Of a DNA stretch of 64,000 nucleotides, positions 24,852 to 37,000 are shown in pieces. The first letter of the stretch is position 1, and the number at the start of each line of letters is the position of its first letter. The position numbers and the translations under genes are program-made. The stretch is from assembly GCA_016802295.1 (NCBI GenBank), contig JAESIW010000064.1:558001-622000 (forward strand), written 5' to 3'. Source of the stretch: Brachionus rotundiformis (Eukaryota; Rotifera; Eurotatoria; Ploima; Brachionidae). The notes beneath the pieces are model-generated. The model was not told where the DNA came from. It was given only the letters and a program-made list of their open reading frames with translations, and ran no database searches.

Positions 24852-26399
24852 TTAATTGTTTAAATCGGACATAAAAGATTGTGTCACCACAAGACCAATA
24901 ATAAATGTACCAATGGCAATATAAAACACTGAAATAAAGAGAAAAAAGCCTCGTTTTTTGTTACTAATTATTTCATTATTTATGCTTTCACCCATGTTTT
25001 GGTCATTTACCACATACATAAGCAGACATAGACCTATTTATTGAAGGTGAAAATAATAACAAAAATTGGATTAAAATTTATGGTACTTTACCTGGAAAAA
25101 CAAACATAAATGTGCCAGCTAGAGCACCTAAATAATGTATGACAACAGTGATATTTGGTACGAATAAGGCAATGAGCAATGATAGAAAAAACCAAATACT
25201 AACTATAATAAAGCGCCTAGGCTTTTCAAACTTTTGTATGTTGTATGCATCGAGTTTTCTAGCTTCAATCCATAGGCCTTCAATAGCGGTACGAGCACAA
25301 AATAAATTTAAAGGGTAGGATGTATAGGTCTTTAGAAGGAACATAATTATAGCTACCAGAACCGAGGCGTCTTTGGAGTCGTAGGACTTAAGCAAATCAT
25401 CATCAATTTTATTTCCAAATGTTAAATAGCCAAAAGTAGCCGTAATGGTGTAAGTAGTGAACACAATCAAAATTGAAAAAATAATAGATTTGGTAAATTT
25501 GGCCAGAGTTTTTTCCTTTAGACATGCGTAAACAGGTACCGCGTTTACATGACACTGATATCCAAAGCAAATGACTGGCACAACTGTGAAAACATCCATC
25601 CAATGATCTGGGCGAGTTTTGACATGGACATTTTCCACATGTGAATTAAAATATTTTACGGGTATTAGAATTACCACGTAAATGATTGCAATTACCCCAA
25701 AAGTACTTGGATATGTCAAAAAATCAATACGCTTTGGGTAGCATAATGGCAATATGAACAAAATTGAGCTAATAGAAATGGTAAATTTTCTGTCAAAATA
25801 CCAATTTACAAGCTTGTCACTTCCAAACAAACATGTTAAAACTAATATTTTGTTGTGTTTATTTTTTGGTGTAATAAAATTTACTTTTCAAACTTACTTT
25901 GATCTAGTTGATCACCTATTATTATAAAAAAGGTAACACAACAACCAAACATATACAATATGATACATATTGAGTTTATGGTCTGCCAATTTCTGCCACA
26001 GACACTAAATACCACATCTTGAAAATTAGCACTTTGTTTTCTATCTGTACAATAGGCTAATATGATCAGTGCACCAATAATTATGACTAGTAAAACCTAG
26101 ACAAATAAATTTAACCTTTGGTAAAATTGAGAATATTGGATAATAATTACTAAATGAATTAAAGTGGATACAAATATTCCACCTGCATTATGAAAAGCGC
26201 GCGCAAAATTAAGAACTCCGGCGCCAAGAGCAGCATTGACTATCAGAAATACTCCGAAATACCAAGAAATGCCTTTGTTTTGGTCTTGTGGAGTCTGCTG
26301 GACATGGTTATTATGCAACAAATTGGTTGTTTCTGTTGCTAAATAATCATCATCATAAGCATGCTCTTCATCAGAATCATTATTATACTCATAAGCCAT
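24852..26399 (-). CDS. SLC38A7: SLC38A7-type sodium-coupled amino acid transporter
   Basis: Four exons: 26399-26151, 26096-25898, 25841-25092, 25033-24852, giving 459 residues. SNAT7 exports glutamine/asparagine from lysosomes in mammals. Seen: an acidic cytosolic N-terminus (about 55 residues), then the first family segment (ALGAGVLNFARAF), about eleven membrane segments in all, and a run closely matching SNAT7: CCVTFFIIIGDQ, WYFDRKFTISIS, a charged loop with TRPDHWMDVF, CFGYQCHVNAVPV, SYPLNLFCARTAIEGLW and IWFFLSLLIALFVP. The last exon supplies the final segment and a polar tail. The first codon is taken as the ATG at 26399; an in-frame GTG upstream at 26420 was rejected. Convergent with the ABCA gene. 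Family assignment is strong; ion and substrate details are inferred. Confidence 0.94.
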
Positions 26400-27769
26400 C
26401 TTTAGAGAGTCTTCAACCACTTAAAAATTTAAATATTTAGAAATTGTTATATAAAAAAAAGAAGAAAAATTTCAAATAAATTTTAAAACAAGCCATTTCC
26501 CTCTTTTATAACAAGTTGAGATCAGATATTATCGGATGAGAGTAAATGTATATGAGAGTGAAATTTCTTTATTCTTTAATAAGAATCTCCGTGTAAAATA
26601 ACGTTTTATTAATAACTGTTAAGTTTAGAAGTCAAAGCTTTGTTCAAAATGGATACAAACCTTCTTGTTATTATTTTTTATTAGCAAAACTTTTTCATTA
26701 TATGAGAGCTTTTTAATCACAAAACTTCAAGAAAAATCACATGCTTTGTTTGAAAAGTTATATTTTAAAAATCATAATTTACAGCTAAAAAATATAAATT
26801 TAATAAATTCAAAATCATCAACACCTTAATTTTATTTTTAGTTAAAATTTACAAACTTTTACTATAAGTTGGTCTCGACATTTGATTTATAAATCAAATT
26901 AATGTGAAAGAGAAAATGAGAGTTCAAATTTCTTTTTTTTGTGATGAATTACTTTACTTTTTTAATTTTGAAAGAATTTTGCAGCCAATACCTTTAAAAC
27001 TTATTATAAAATAATATAAAGAAATCAACAAATATCAAACAATCATATTATTTTATAATTTTGTTGATTCAACTTGATAGCAAACAATTATGGTTAAATC
27101 ATAAGAGCTAAGCAAAAATTAAATTTTGAAACATATCAACTATAGAAAGATTTGAATATGAACTATTAGAAACATATCTTTAAAAAGCTTTATAAAATTT
27201 TATCTGAATTCCTTTGAAAAGAAAGTTCTAAAACTATTTAAATAAGTTATATGATTTTTCATCAACTTAAACTTAAAGTAACTAAATCTTTACTTGATTG
27301 AAAAATTAACTTTTTCCTTATTCATCAGCTAATAAGTTTTGCTTTTAAATAATTTACTAAAACTGATATTCAAATATTAATTAGAAAACTAAAATTTAAA
27401 ATTATGAATGATAAATTTTTTAAAATTATGTAAACCTTTTTATAAATGAACTAGTTAAATGCGATCAAAATTATATCGAGTTGATTGGGAATTAGTGAAA
27501 AATAGTCGAAAAGTGCAAGGCGAAATCCTGATTAAGATGATGGGAATTAATTTAAAAAGTAATTCGAAAATAATTCTCTATAGAGAAAGATAAAAAATGA
27601 ATAAAAAATTTTAATATTTTTAAAAAATTAACAAAATTTAGGCTTTTTAGTGATGACTTTTAATTTTTTGTTAAGATAATTTTGAGAAGAAAGCGATATT
27701 GTTTAGCATGGATTTGAAATTTTAAATTCCCCAAATGTTCTTGATTTTTTTCTAATTAAATATACCAAA
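26400..27769. other. intergenic between divergent genes
   Basis: About 1.4 kb of A+T-rich DNA upstream of SLC38A7 (-) and NOM1 (+). No coding stretch, hairpin or repeat recognised. Confidence 0.4.
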
Positions 27770-30700
27770 ATGAAAAAGGTTAAAAAATTCAATGATATTT
27801 TAAGTCGCTTTCGGAACGATGTTATCGAATATAGTGAGAAATTCGGTGGATTGCCAAGTAAAGCCAAAGCATTCAAAGCACCAGTTTCCAGAAAAGAGAA
27901 GCGAAAATTGGAACGAAAGCTAAAAGGAGTAAAAAAAATGGCATTTAGCCGTAAAGAAAAATGTCCAACTTTGGAAGAACTGTGCAAAAATCGGTCAAAA
28001 ATCAAAAGTAACCAAGTAAAAGAAACAAAAGATAAAAGTCCAGAAACGAAAAAGATAAAAAACGAGATAAAAAAAGAGCCTGAGTCAAATAATAAAAGTG
28101 AAGGCATAAATTCAGTACTTCGAGTTGAAAATCAGATTAAAAAAGAAAACAAAGAGAAGCAAAAATATTTGGATTCTTACCAAAATTCGTTCAGAGAAAA
28201 ATTGTTACAAGATAATGAAGAAGATGAGAAAGAAATACGGAAATTGGAGAAATTATTGCATATTAAAAAAGATAGCAAGAAGCATAAACAAGCGTTTTAT
28301 GATGAAGGATTTGCTGATTTACTAGATTTTTGCGATGAAGAAAAGAGACAAGAGATAATCAAAAATGAAAGTAAAATATTTAAATCTATAATTAAATAAT
28401 ATTTTTTTATTTGAATCAATTTTACAGTTTGAATTCTAAATTATTAACTGATTTTTTTTAAATACTCTAGTTGACTTAAAATAATTAACTTTAGTAATAA
28501 GTAATATCTTCTCTAATTCAAATCATATACTAAGTACTGTTTAATTGATTAAAAATTATTAATATTTAAAAAATTAGATCTTGAAAAATTATATTTCACG
28601 TATTGCTGCTAGGGTGGTAATTATTTTTTGAAGAGTGTCATTGAAGAAAATATTTAACTATTATTAGACTGATATGGGTAAGATAAATAAATAAATAGTC
28701 TTATATGGGAAGATTTTTATTTAATAATTACATATATACATTTTTACCTTAATTTGAAATTTTATTTAAAAAGAAAAAATATTAATTAAAATTATTTTAA
28801 AAATAGATTACTAAAGGAATAATAATTGATCAAATTAAATAAAATAATGTTTTTTAATTAAAAGCTGAACAGTTATTAATTAAAAAAATTTCAAAAGCAA
28901 TAATTGTTTCTATGAAAAAAAATTTTGCCATATTTTGTTGTTGATGAGCCTTAATTTGAGTTTTTTTCTTTCTGCATTATTTGAAGTTTTATAATATTAT
29001 TAGCGGTTAGCTTAGGACTGGACGTAGACTTTGGCATTGGAAAGAATTAAACTCAAACCTTGAGCTGAAAATATAAATTAAATCCTCAAAATCAAAATAT
29101 TCTCTCATACATATCCTTTGAATATCATTCTATTTTCTAAATTGTCTCCAAGTTCCAATCAATTATTAGTTATGAATACAGCCTAGTAACTACGAGTTTA
29201 TTTTAAATCTTATTCTAGCAACAAGACTAGTTACAAATTCTAACTAGTATGAAAGGTCCAATATGATCAGGGAGTAGAGTCAGCCTAAGCTTACAGATCC
29301 GCCAACAACATGATCTAACAAATTTAATCTTTTAATATTTTTTAATTGTAAATAAAATCATATTTGTATAAATATTTTTTTAAAAGTGAATGCTTGGCTC
29401 GCTGAAAAAGAGTCTGAATCAAAAGAAAGTGATACCAAAGAGCTAAAAAGGAAAAAAATAGACAAATTAAATGAAAATTTGAAAAATGGATCTGATAATT
29501 CAGATCAATCTGAAATTGATAGCGAAGAAGAGACTTTAAAAGAAAATCAAAATGACTTTTTTATTAGAGCTAATTCCAAAAAAAAAGTCAAATTTTCTAA
29601 ACCTAATGAGTCCGATAGCTCCGGATCTTCGTTAATTAGCGACCAAGATCGAACTCCATTAGGAAGTGATGACGAAGATGTGCCAGAATCTAATTTAGAA
29701 ACAGAAAGCGAAAATTTGAATTCTGATAGTGAGGCTGATGAATCAGAACATGAAAATTTAGATTCAGAAAATGAAGAAATCTATGAATCTGATGGTGATG
29801 GTAGCAGTAATGATGATGATGATGAAAATCCTAAATCGAGAAATATATCAAAAAATAAAGAGACACATCTTAAGGAGGACATCTATGGCCGTATGGTAGA
29901 TAAAAAAGGAAACGTAGTCAAGACCGAAAAGTATGTACCACCTGCACAACGATTGAAAAATCTTTTGGAACAATCTAATGGTCAAAGTTCTATCCAACTT
30001 CAGCGCTTGCATAAACAAATCAATGGACTCTTCAATCGACTAAGCACATCAAACATTGTTTCCATCCTAAACCAAATAGTCCAATTGGTTTATTCCAACC
30101 AATATACACGCTATGACATTATGGAAACCATTTACAACCTTATTGACAATTCAATCATCAAGTCAAATTGTATGACTCCTCATAGGCTGATTGTTGAGCA
30201 TGCAGCTCTAATTTCTGCGCTCACAACCAATGTTGGTGTTGAACTTGGAGCCAATTTACTTCAGCGACTTTGTCAAAAATTAAACAAAAATCTATCCAAT
30301 GGTACATTTTTCAGTGTCGATAATAAAACTTTCGACAATTTAGTGCTATTTCTAAGCAATTTATATCATTTTAAGCTATTTTCATCAAATTTATTAATAG
30401 ATTTATTGAGTGAAAATTTAATAGAATTAATTGATAGAGATGAAAAAATGGAAAAAATAATCGATCTTATCTTGTTAATTTTGCGCAGTGTGGGATTCTG
30501 TTTGCGAAAAGACGCACCAGCTCAGCTCAAAGATTTGATTATAAAACTTCAGTCCAAAATTAACTCAATCAAAAACAATCAATCTAATGATGAAACTAAC
30601 AATCGCTTAAGGTTTATGATAGAAAGCATAAATGCAGTTAAAAATAATGACATACGTCGACTGGACACATTTGACCAACAACCCATTGAATTGATTAAGA

Positions 30701-31591
30701 AACAAATGAAAAATTCTTTTAAAGAAGATCAAATTTTGCTAAATATCACCTATAATGATTTGGTAAATGTTGAACAAACAGGCAGATGGTGGATAGTTGG
30801 TTCGGCATGGAGCAATTCAAAGCTCTCGAGTGAAGCCACATCAAAAAAGGAAGAGAACAAAACAGCACAAGAAAATGTATTTAGTGAAAAAATTTTAAAA
30901 TTGGCCAAAGAACAGCGCATGAACACGGACATTCGCAAAGCTATATTTTGCATAATAGTCTCAGCTGAGGATTACACCGATGCATTTATAAAATTGGTCA
31001 AGTTGTCACTCAAAAAACAGCAAGAAAGAGAAATAATTTACGTAATTGTTCACTGTGCATTAAATGAAAAAAAAACAAATCCATACTATTCATTTTTAAT
31101 GCAAAAGTTTTGTGAATATGACCGAAGATTTAGAATGACACTTCAATTTCACACTTGGGACAAGATTAAATTGCTGAAAGAAATGAAAAAGCAGCAAATA
31201 TCCAATTTTGCCGCTTTGTACTCTCATTTAATAGCATCAGGTGCAATGTCTTTGAGCGTGCTGAAAAATGTTGAATTTGGTGAAATGAACAAGTCTTTGT
31301 TACAATTTTTGAGTGAATTGTTAACCACATTGTTGACCAAACAAAGTAATGAAACTATACAAGAAATTTTCATGCGAATAGCATCCATCAATAAGCTCAA
31401 TCAGCTCAAAAATGCTATTAAGTAATTATTCATATATTTTAAAATCAGATTAAATTAATTTTGTGCTTTTTTTTAGATTGTTTATCCATCATTTTTTGCT
31501 TACCGACAAAGGCAAGAAAATCGAAATAGACGAAAATTTAAAGGAAAAGTGTGAACTTGTTGAAAAAATTTTATCTTTAAATTCAAACTAA
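27770..31591 (+). CDS. NOM1: NOM1/SGD1, nucleolar MIF4G-domain protein
   Basis: Three exons: 27770-28370, 29387-31421, 31477-31591, 916 residues (human NOM1 about 860). NOM1/Sgd1 works in the nucleolus in 18S rRNA processing and binds the helicase eIF4A3 and PP1. Seen: a Lys-rich N-terminus with the KLERKLK block, then EIRKLEKLLHI just before the first splice, a long Ser/Glu/Asp-rich acidic stretch (exon 2 start), and the entry to the MIF4G domain (EKYVPPAQRLKN, LHKQINGLFNRLS, ANLLQRLC). The MA3 domain follows (NTDIRKAIFCIIVSAEDYTDA), and a C-terminal tail with FIHHFLLTDKG. The first intron is about 1.0 kb, unusually long here. Two separate open frames belong to one gene, as the donor GAA A|GTAAAA and acceptor AAAG|TG restore an in-frame Met. 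Confidence 0.93.
28371..29386. other. long first intron of NOM1
   Basis: About 1.0 kb between NOM1 exons 1 and 2, against about 50 bp for typical introns here. A+T-rich. A less biased patch at 29000-29300 has no open frame worth calling. Confidence 0.5.
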
Positions 31592-31883
31592 TAAAATATT
31601 TTGAAAACATTTTAAATGGTTTAATTTCAAATAATAGAAAGTAGAAAAAATTAAAAATATTTATTAGAAACTTGTTAAAAAAGATAGGACACAGTTAAGG
31701 AAGGTGCAAAAACGAGTAACAAACTTCTTGTGTCGCTAAGAAGTATGAATTTGACAAGGTTGAGTTAGCGAAAAGCGAGAGGAGATTTATTTCCATATTT
31801 TTCATTTATGTTTTGTAACTCGTTTTAGCTACCATAGCGGGACTCTTAGTCTTGCCTTACAGGTTATGGCTCATATTATTATT
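31592..31883. repeat. small imperfect inverted repeat downstream of NOM1
   Basis: Within this spacer, AAAACGAGTAACAAA at about 31708-31722 is matched in reverse by TTTGTAACTCGTTTT at about 31814-31828 (one mismatch). The arms enclose roughly 90 bp of G-richer sequence. It could be a small decayed transposon or a transcript hairpin. It lies immediately left of the larger inverted-repeat element at 31884. Confidence 0.45.
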
Positions 31884-32692
31884 ACCGTATATCCTAGCAC
31901 AGTAACACATGCATCAAAATTTAGATTTTGGCGTCTAAGTGCATTTTTAAACTCCAAAAATCAAAAATTAACGCAGCATTAAAACTTAAATTTCAAAATT
32001 AAAATTAAGTGCCACACAAAAAGTCGAATTTTAAAAAAGCTCAAAATTAAGTTTTGAGTTGAGATGCGGTGATAAAAATTACCATGTAATTAATTAATAA
32101 TACCTGTTATACAACTTATAACACTTTCTTCTTTACCATTTGGTAACCAGTCATTAAATAGTAACCAGTTATCAGGTTGTAATCATTCGTCAGAATTTAT
32201 TACTATATCTGATAAAACAAATATACGTAAATCGTTTTGCAACTCAAACTCAGATAACACAAACACTGATGCCAAATTAAACCCATCAGATACAGTAAAA
32301 AAGAGAAAGACCTCCAAATAGTCCAAATACCAAACAAAAAAAAAGTTGAAGCAAAAAGATTAGGAAAAAAATTAAATATTTAATTTCTCATGTTAAAAAT
32401 TTAGTATTAAATAATTTTAAAAATAAGAAAACATAATTTTAGAAAAAAAATAATTATTTGAAAAATCGAATTTTTATTTAGCTGATGTTTTTTTAAACTA
32501 AATCTTAGAGCCGCTCTTAAAATTGGGATATGAATTTTTTAAATGAAAAAAATAATTTTCATTATTTATATATTATTTTATTATTTTTAATTTTTATTAA
32601 CTGCGTTAATTTTTGATTCATGGATTTTAAAAGTGCACTTAGACGCCAAAATCTAAGTTTTGATGCATTCATTACTGTGCAAGGTATACGGT
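31884..32692. mobile_element. non-autonomous DNA element with about 92-bp terminal inverted repeats
   Basis: The left end (31884-31977) and right end (32601-32692, reversed) match over about 92 bp with few mismatches. Both start ACCGTAT, and share GATTTTGGCGTCTAAGTGCA and AATCAAAAATTAACGCAG. The interior (about 620 bp) is A+T-rich, without a coding stretch, and has several GGTAACCAGT-like repeats. Total length is 809 bp. No transposase is encoded, so it would be a MITE-like passive element. A clean target-site duplication is not clear; the flanks are TATTATT on the left and TTAATA on the right. A 84-codon open frame at 32620-32874 runs through the right repeat and is not a gene. Confidence 0.8.
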
Positions 32693-32947
32693 TTAATAAA
32701 AAGTATAACAAAGACTATTTATACTTAGAAAATAATCTATCTTATAATTTAAATTATTTAAATCCTATTTCATCATTAGCAATGCAAAACCTTCATGTCT
32801 TACCTTCAAGTTGTCAGAGTTTATCAATAGACTCTATTCTATTACAGAATATAGTTTGGTTATTTAATAGTTGATTAATTTAATTAGTAAATAAAGGCGA
32901 TTATAAGTTTATTTTTTAAAAATTGTAATTTTAAAAGATAAATAAAA

Positions 32948-33274
32948 TACCGTATTGCATCGTTCGATTATGCTGCACCAATAGCTAAGACCGCTTTTAG
33001 ATCCTGCACCAAAGTACTTCTCGCCCATTCTAAAGCACTTCTAATTATGAATGCATGGTCCAATGGCATAGCCCCAGGTTTAGGTTCGCATCGGACTCTG
33101 AAATTCTTAATTTAATGCGTTACCAAGACTTGATTTCAAGTCATTAAACACAATTTGTTTAAATTAAGCTTTTGGTGCAGCACCAATAATCAAGAAAAAA
33201 AATATTAGAGAAATTGGTTTTTGCTAACTAAATTTGAGTTATGGTGCAGCATAATCAAACTAGGGAATACGGTA
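32948..33274. mobile_element. second, shorter terminal-inverted-repeat element
   Basis: 327 bp. The left end (32948 to about 32990) and right end (about 33232-33274, reversed) match over about 40 bp; both begin TACCGTATT and share GATTATGCTGCACCA. A palindromic internal copy of the TTGGTGCAGCACCAA core lies near 33171-33187. The terminal ACCGTAT is the same as in the 809-bp element 255 bp to the left, so both may be moved by one transposase family. The interior is richer in G+C than its surroundings and includes GGTTCGCATC near 33083, similar to a tRNA B-box. No coding stretch. Confidence 0.75.
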
Positions 33275-34083
33275 CAATACAGAACATACATGGACATATG
33301 AATACAGGACATAAATAAAATAGATTAAAATAGCAACAAAAATTAAAATTAAATTTTTGAAAAGTTATAAATTAGGTAATATTAGGATGTAAATAAAACC
33401 ATAAAAACATAATTTTTCGTTTTAGGATTGGTTGAGTTATTTTTTATTAGAATTATTCTGAAACAGAAATTAAACAAATCCTTTATTGTCTATCTATTTG
33501 CCTTTGGTATTAGTAATCCTTTAGCCAAGACAGACCCCTACTATTATAATAAAAATTATTTCCTTGATAATTCTAATAAACTTTTATATTTTTCCGGGGA
33601 CCAAATAGAATGCAGTCTTTAATTGCAGGAGATGATGATTAAATGATGCAAGGTGATAAATTCAAAGTAATTTAAAGTAATATTTATTTATCTGATTTAA
33701 TTAACTTGGGATCATTTACAAGAAAATCTAACTTTTGAGAGAAGCCTTGTAATTACGGACACTTTACCAATTATTGATCTATGAACATTAGCTTCTTAAA
33801 TGATAACTGATTATTACTTTAACTTTATTAATTTTTTTAACATTAAAGAAAAGAAGGATAATAAAAAATTATGATTTAATTAATATAATTTATTTTAAAA
33901 TATAAATATAATTTAAAAATCGAACCGATATGAAAAAATAAATATCCAGTCGAATAATAAATAATTAATTGAATCAAAGAAAATTAATTGATTATCGATG
34001 ATAGTTTTAAAAGTGTAAAAAGCGATTTAGAATTCTAATATTATAAATATAAAATTCCTAAAAATATCAGAAACTATAAAAAT
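33275..34083. other. intergenic, no feature seen
   Basis: A+T-rich spacer downstream of the Q-rich gene. An open frame at 33428-33622 lacks an ATG-led exon structure or a recognisable peptide and is treated as chance. Confidence 0.4.
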
Positions 34084-37000
34084 TTAGTTTGAAAAATGAC
34101 CATTTAGGTGTAATTCATTTGTTTCTTGTTTCAATGAGCAAGAAGTGCAAGATTGGGTTCTTGGTTGTTGGGATGGTTGTTCCTGTCTGGTAACAATGGT
34201 CAACAATGTCTGTTGTTCTGGCTGTTGCTGTTGAATTTGACGTAAATATTGGGATACCTTTTTGTCAGCTTGGTTTAATCTAGTTTCAAGCTCTTGTTTT
34301 GCTTTTTCTAGGCTCTCTAGTTGCTTTCTCAATTGACATTGTTCCTGTTTTTGAATTAGAGTAAATTTCTCGTCCAAAACCTCATTGTCTAATTCTTCCA
34401 ATGTGTAAAAAATGAATGGAAAATTGTTGTTGGCATCTTGAAAGTTTTGGGTCTGTAATTGTTGTTGTTGTTCAACTTCTTGTTGCAATTTATGTTGAAG
34501 TTGTTGTTGTTGTCTCAATTGATTTTGAATTTGTTGTTGTTTTTGAAGTTGTTCCTGCAAATGTTGTTGCTGTTGCTGTGAATTAACAAGTAAATCTCTT
34601 AACTGTCTTTTCATTTGGTAAACATTTTCCAATTGAGATTGATCAAAAGATTGGTTTTGGTCAAAATCTTGTAAAACTTTTTTCAATTGTTGAACAGAAT
34701 ATAATTGATTTGAAAATTTCTGTCTGAGTTGGGCATCAAAAACATTTCTCAACTGATTCTCAAGAAGGCATTCCTCAATTTGAAGTAAAATATTGAAAAT
34801 TTGTTGAGATTGTTGAGTTTGAACATTTTTTTGATGTTGTTGTTGAGCAAAGGTTAAATATTGTTTATTGGTAAAAGAAGAAACAAGCATATCCTCTAAA
34901 GACAAAATACGTTGACGTAATTGCTGGAAAAGCTGGGTCTCATTTAGATGTTGGTATTTAAGAGAAAAAAAATCTTGATTAGAAAAGTCTTCAGAAGGGA
35001 TGTCAGACGATTCATCAAAATTAGCTAAATATTGCTGAAGACCATGCAAAAATGTTTGAATTTGGGAATACAATTGACCATCATGCTGCTGTTCAAATTG
35101 TTGTGGTAGCTGAGATTGCTGTTGTTGTTGGTTAACTTGTTGCTGTTGTGGTTGTTGTTGGTATTGTTGTTGTTGGTTAACTTGTTGGAATTGTTGTTGT
35201 TGTGGTTGTTGCTGGTTAGCTTGTTGCAATTGATGTTGTTGTGGTTGTTGTTGGTATTGTTGTTGCAATTGCTGTTGTTGTGGTTGTTGCTGGTTAACTT
35301 GTTGCAATTGCTGTTGTTGTGGTTGTTGTTGGTTAGCTTGTTGCAATTGATGTTGTTGTGGTTGTTGCTGGTTAGCTTGTTGGAATTGATGTTGTTGTGG
35401 TTGTTGTTGGTATTGTTGTTGCAATAGCTGTTGTTGTGGTTGTTGTTGGTTAGCTTGTTGCAATTGATGTTGTTGTGGTTGTTGTTGCAATTGTTGTTGC
35501 AATTGCTGTTGTTGTGGTTGTTGATGGTTAGCTTGTNNNNNNNNNNNNNNNNNNNNNNNNNNNNNNNNNNNNNNNNNNNNNNNNNNNNNNNNNNNNNNNN
35601 NNNNNNNNNNNNNNNNNNNNNNNNNNNNNNNNNNNNNNNNNNNNNNNNNNNNNNNNNNNNNNNNNNNNNNNNNNNNNNNNNNNNNNNNNNNNNNNNNNNN
35701 NNNNNNNNNNNNNNNNNNNNNNNNNNNNNNNNNNNNNNNNNNNNNNNNNNNNNNNNNNNNNNNNNNNNNNNNNNNNNNNNNNNNNNNNNNNNNNNNNNNN
35801 NNNNNNNNNNNNNNNNNNNNNNNNNNNNNNNNNNNNNNNNNNNNNNNNNNNNNNNNNNNNNNNNNNNNNNNNNNNNNNNNNNNNNNNNNNNNNNNNNNNN
35901 NNNNNNNNNNNNNNNNNNNNNNNNNNNNNNNNNNNNNNNNNNNNNNNNNNNNNNNNNNNNNNNNNNNNNNNNNNNNNNNNNNNNNNNNNNNNNNNNNNNN
36001 NNNNNNNNNNNNNNNNNNNNNNNNNNNNNNNNNNNNNNNNNNNNNNNNNNNNNNNNNNNNNNNNNNNNNNNNNNNNNNNNNNNNNNNNNNNNNNNNNNNN
36101 NNNNNNNNNNNNNNNNNNNNNNNNNNNNNNNNNNNNNNNNNNNNNNNNNNNNNNNNNNNNNNNNNNNNNNNNNNNNNNNNNNNNNNNNNNNNNNNNNNNN
36201 NNNNNNNNNNNNNNNNNNNNNNNNNNNNNNNNNNNNNNNNNNNNNNNNNNNNNNNNNNNNNNNNNNNNNNNNNNNNNNNNNNNNNNNNNNNNNNNNNNNN
36301 NNNNNNNNNNNNNNNNNNNNNNNNNNNNNNNNNNNNNNNNNNNNNNNNNNNNNNNNNNNNNNNNNNNNNNNNNNNNNNNNNNNNNNNNNNNNNNNNNNNN
36401 NNNNNNNNNNNNNNNNNNNNNNNNNNNNNNNNNNNNNNNNNNNNNNNNNNNNNNNNNNNNNNNNNNNNNNNNNNNNNNNNNNNNNNNNNNNNNNNNNNNN
36501 NNNNNNNNNNTTGCAATTGCTGTTGTGGTTGTTGTGGTTGTTGGTTAACTTGTTGCAATTGCTGTTGTGGTTGTTGCTGGTTAGCTTGTTGCAATTGCTG
36601 TTGTTGTGGTTGTTGTTGGTATTGTTGTTGTGGTTGTTGTTGCCATTGCTGTTGTGGTTGTTGTTGGTTTACTTGTTGCAATTGCTGTTGTGGTTGTTGC
36701 TGGTTAGCTTGTTGCAATTGTGGTTGTTGGTATTGTTGTTGCAATTGCTGTTGTTGTGGTTGTTGTTGGTATTGTTGTTGCTTGTTAGCTTGATGCCATT
36801 GTTTTGGATGTTGTCGTTGGTAGTGTTGTTGCGATTGCTGTTGTTTTTGTTGGTTCTTATTTATTTCTTCTTGTAATTTTCTTAGCATATTTTCTAATTT
36901 TAACTGTGTTTCTTCCATTTGGACCTGATTAATTTGATTATTTCCCATATTTATATTTTCTTGTCCTTTAAAATTTTGTTTTGATTCCAATTGATCAATT

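Noticed and set aside
32620..32874. Plus-strand open frame of 84 codons
   Set aside because: It begins inside the right inverted repeat of the 809-bp element and continues into A+T-rich DNA; no homologous peptide seen.
33428..33622. Plus-strand open frame of 64 codons near the Q-rich gene
   Set aside because: No ATG-led structure, no recognisable peptide, no exon partner in phase.
35116..36876. Long Leu/Trp-rich open frames on the plus strand
   Set aside because: They are the reverse complement of the CAA/CAG-rich array in the minus-strand Q-rich gene and have no start or end of their own.
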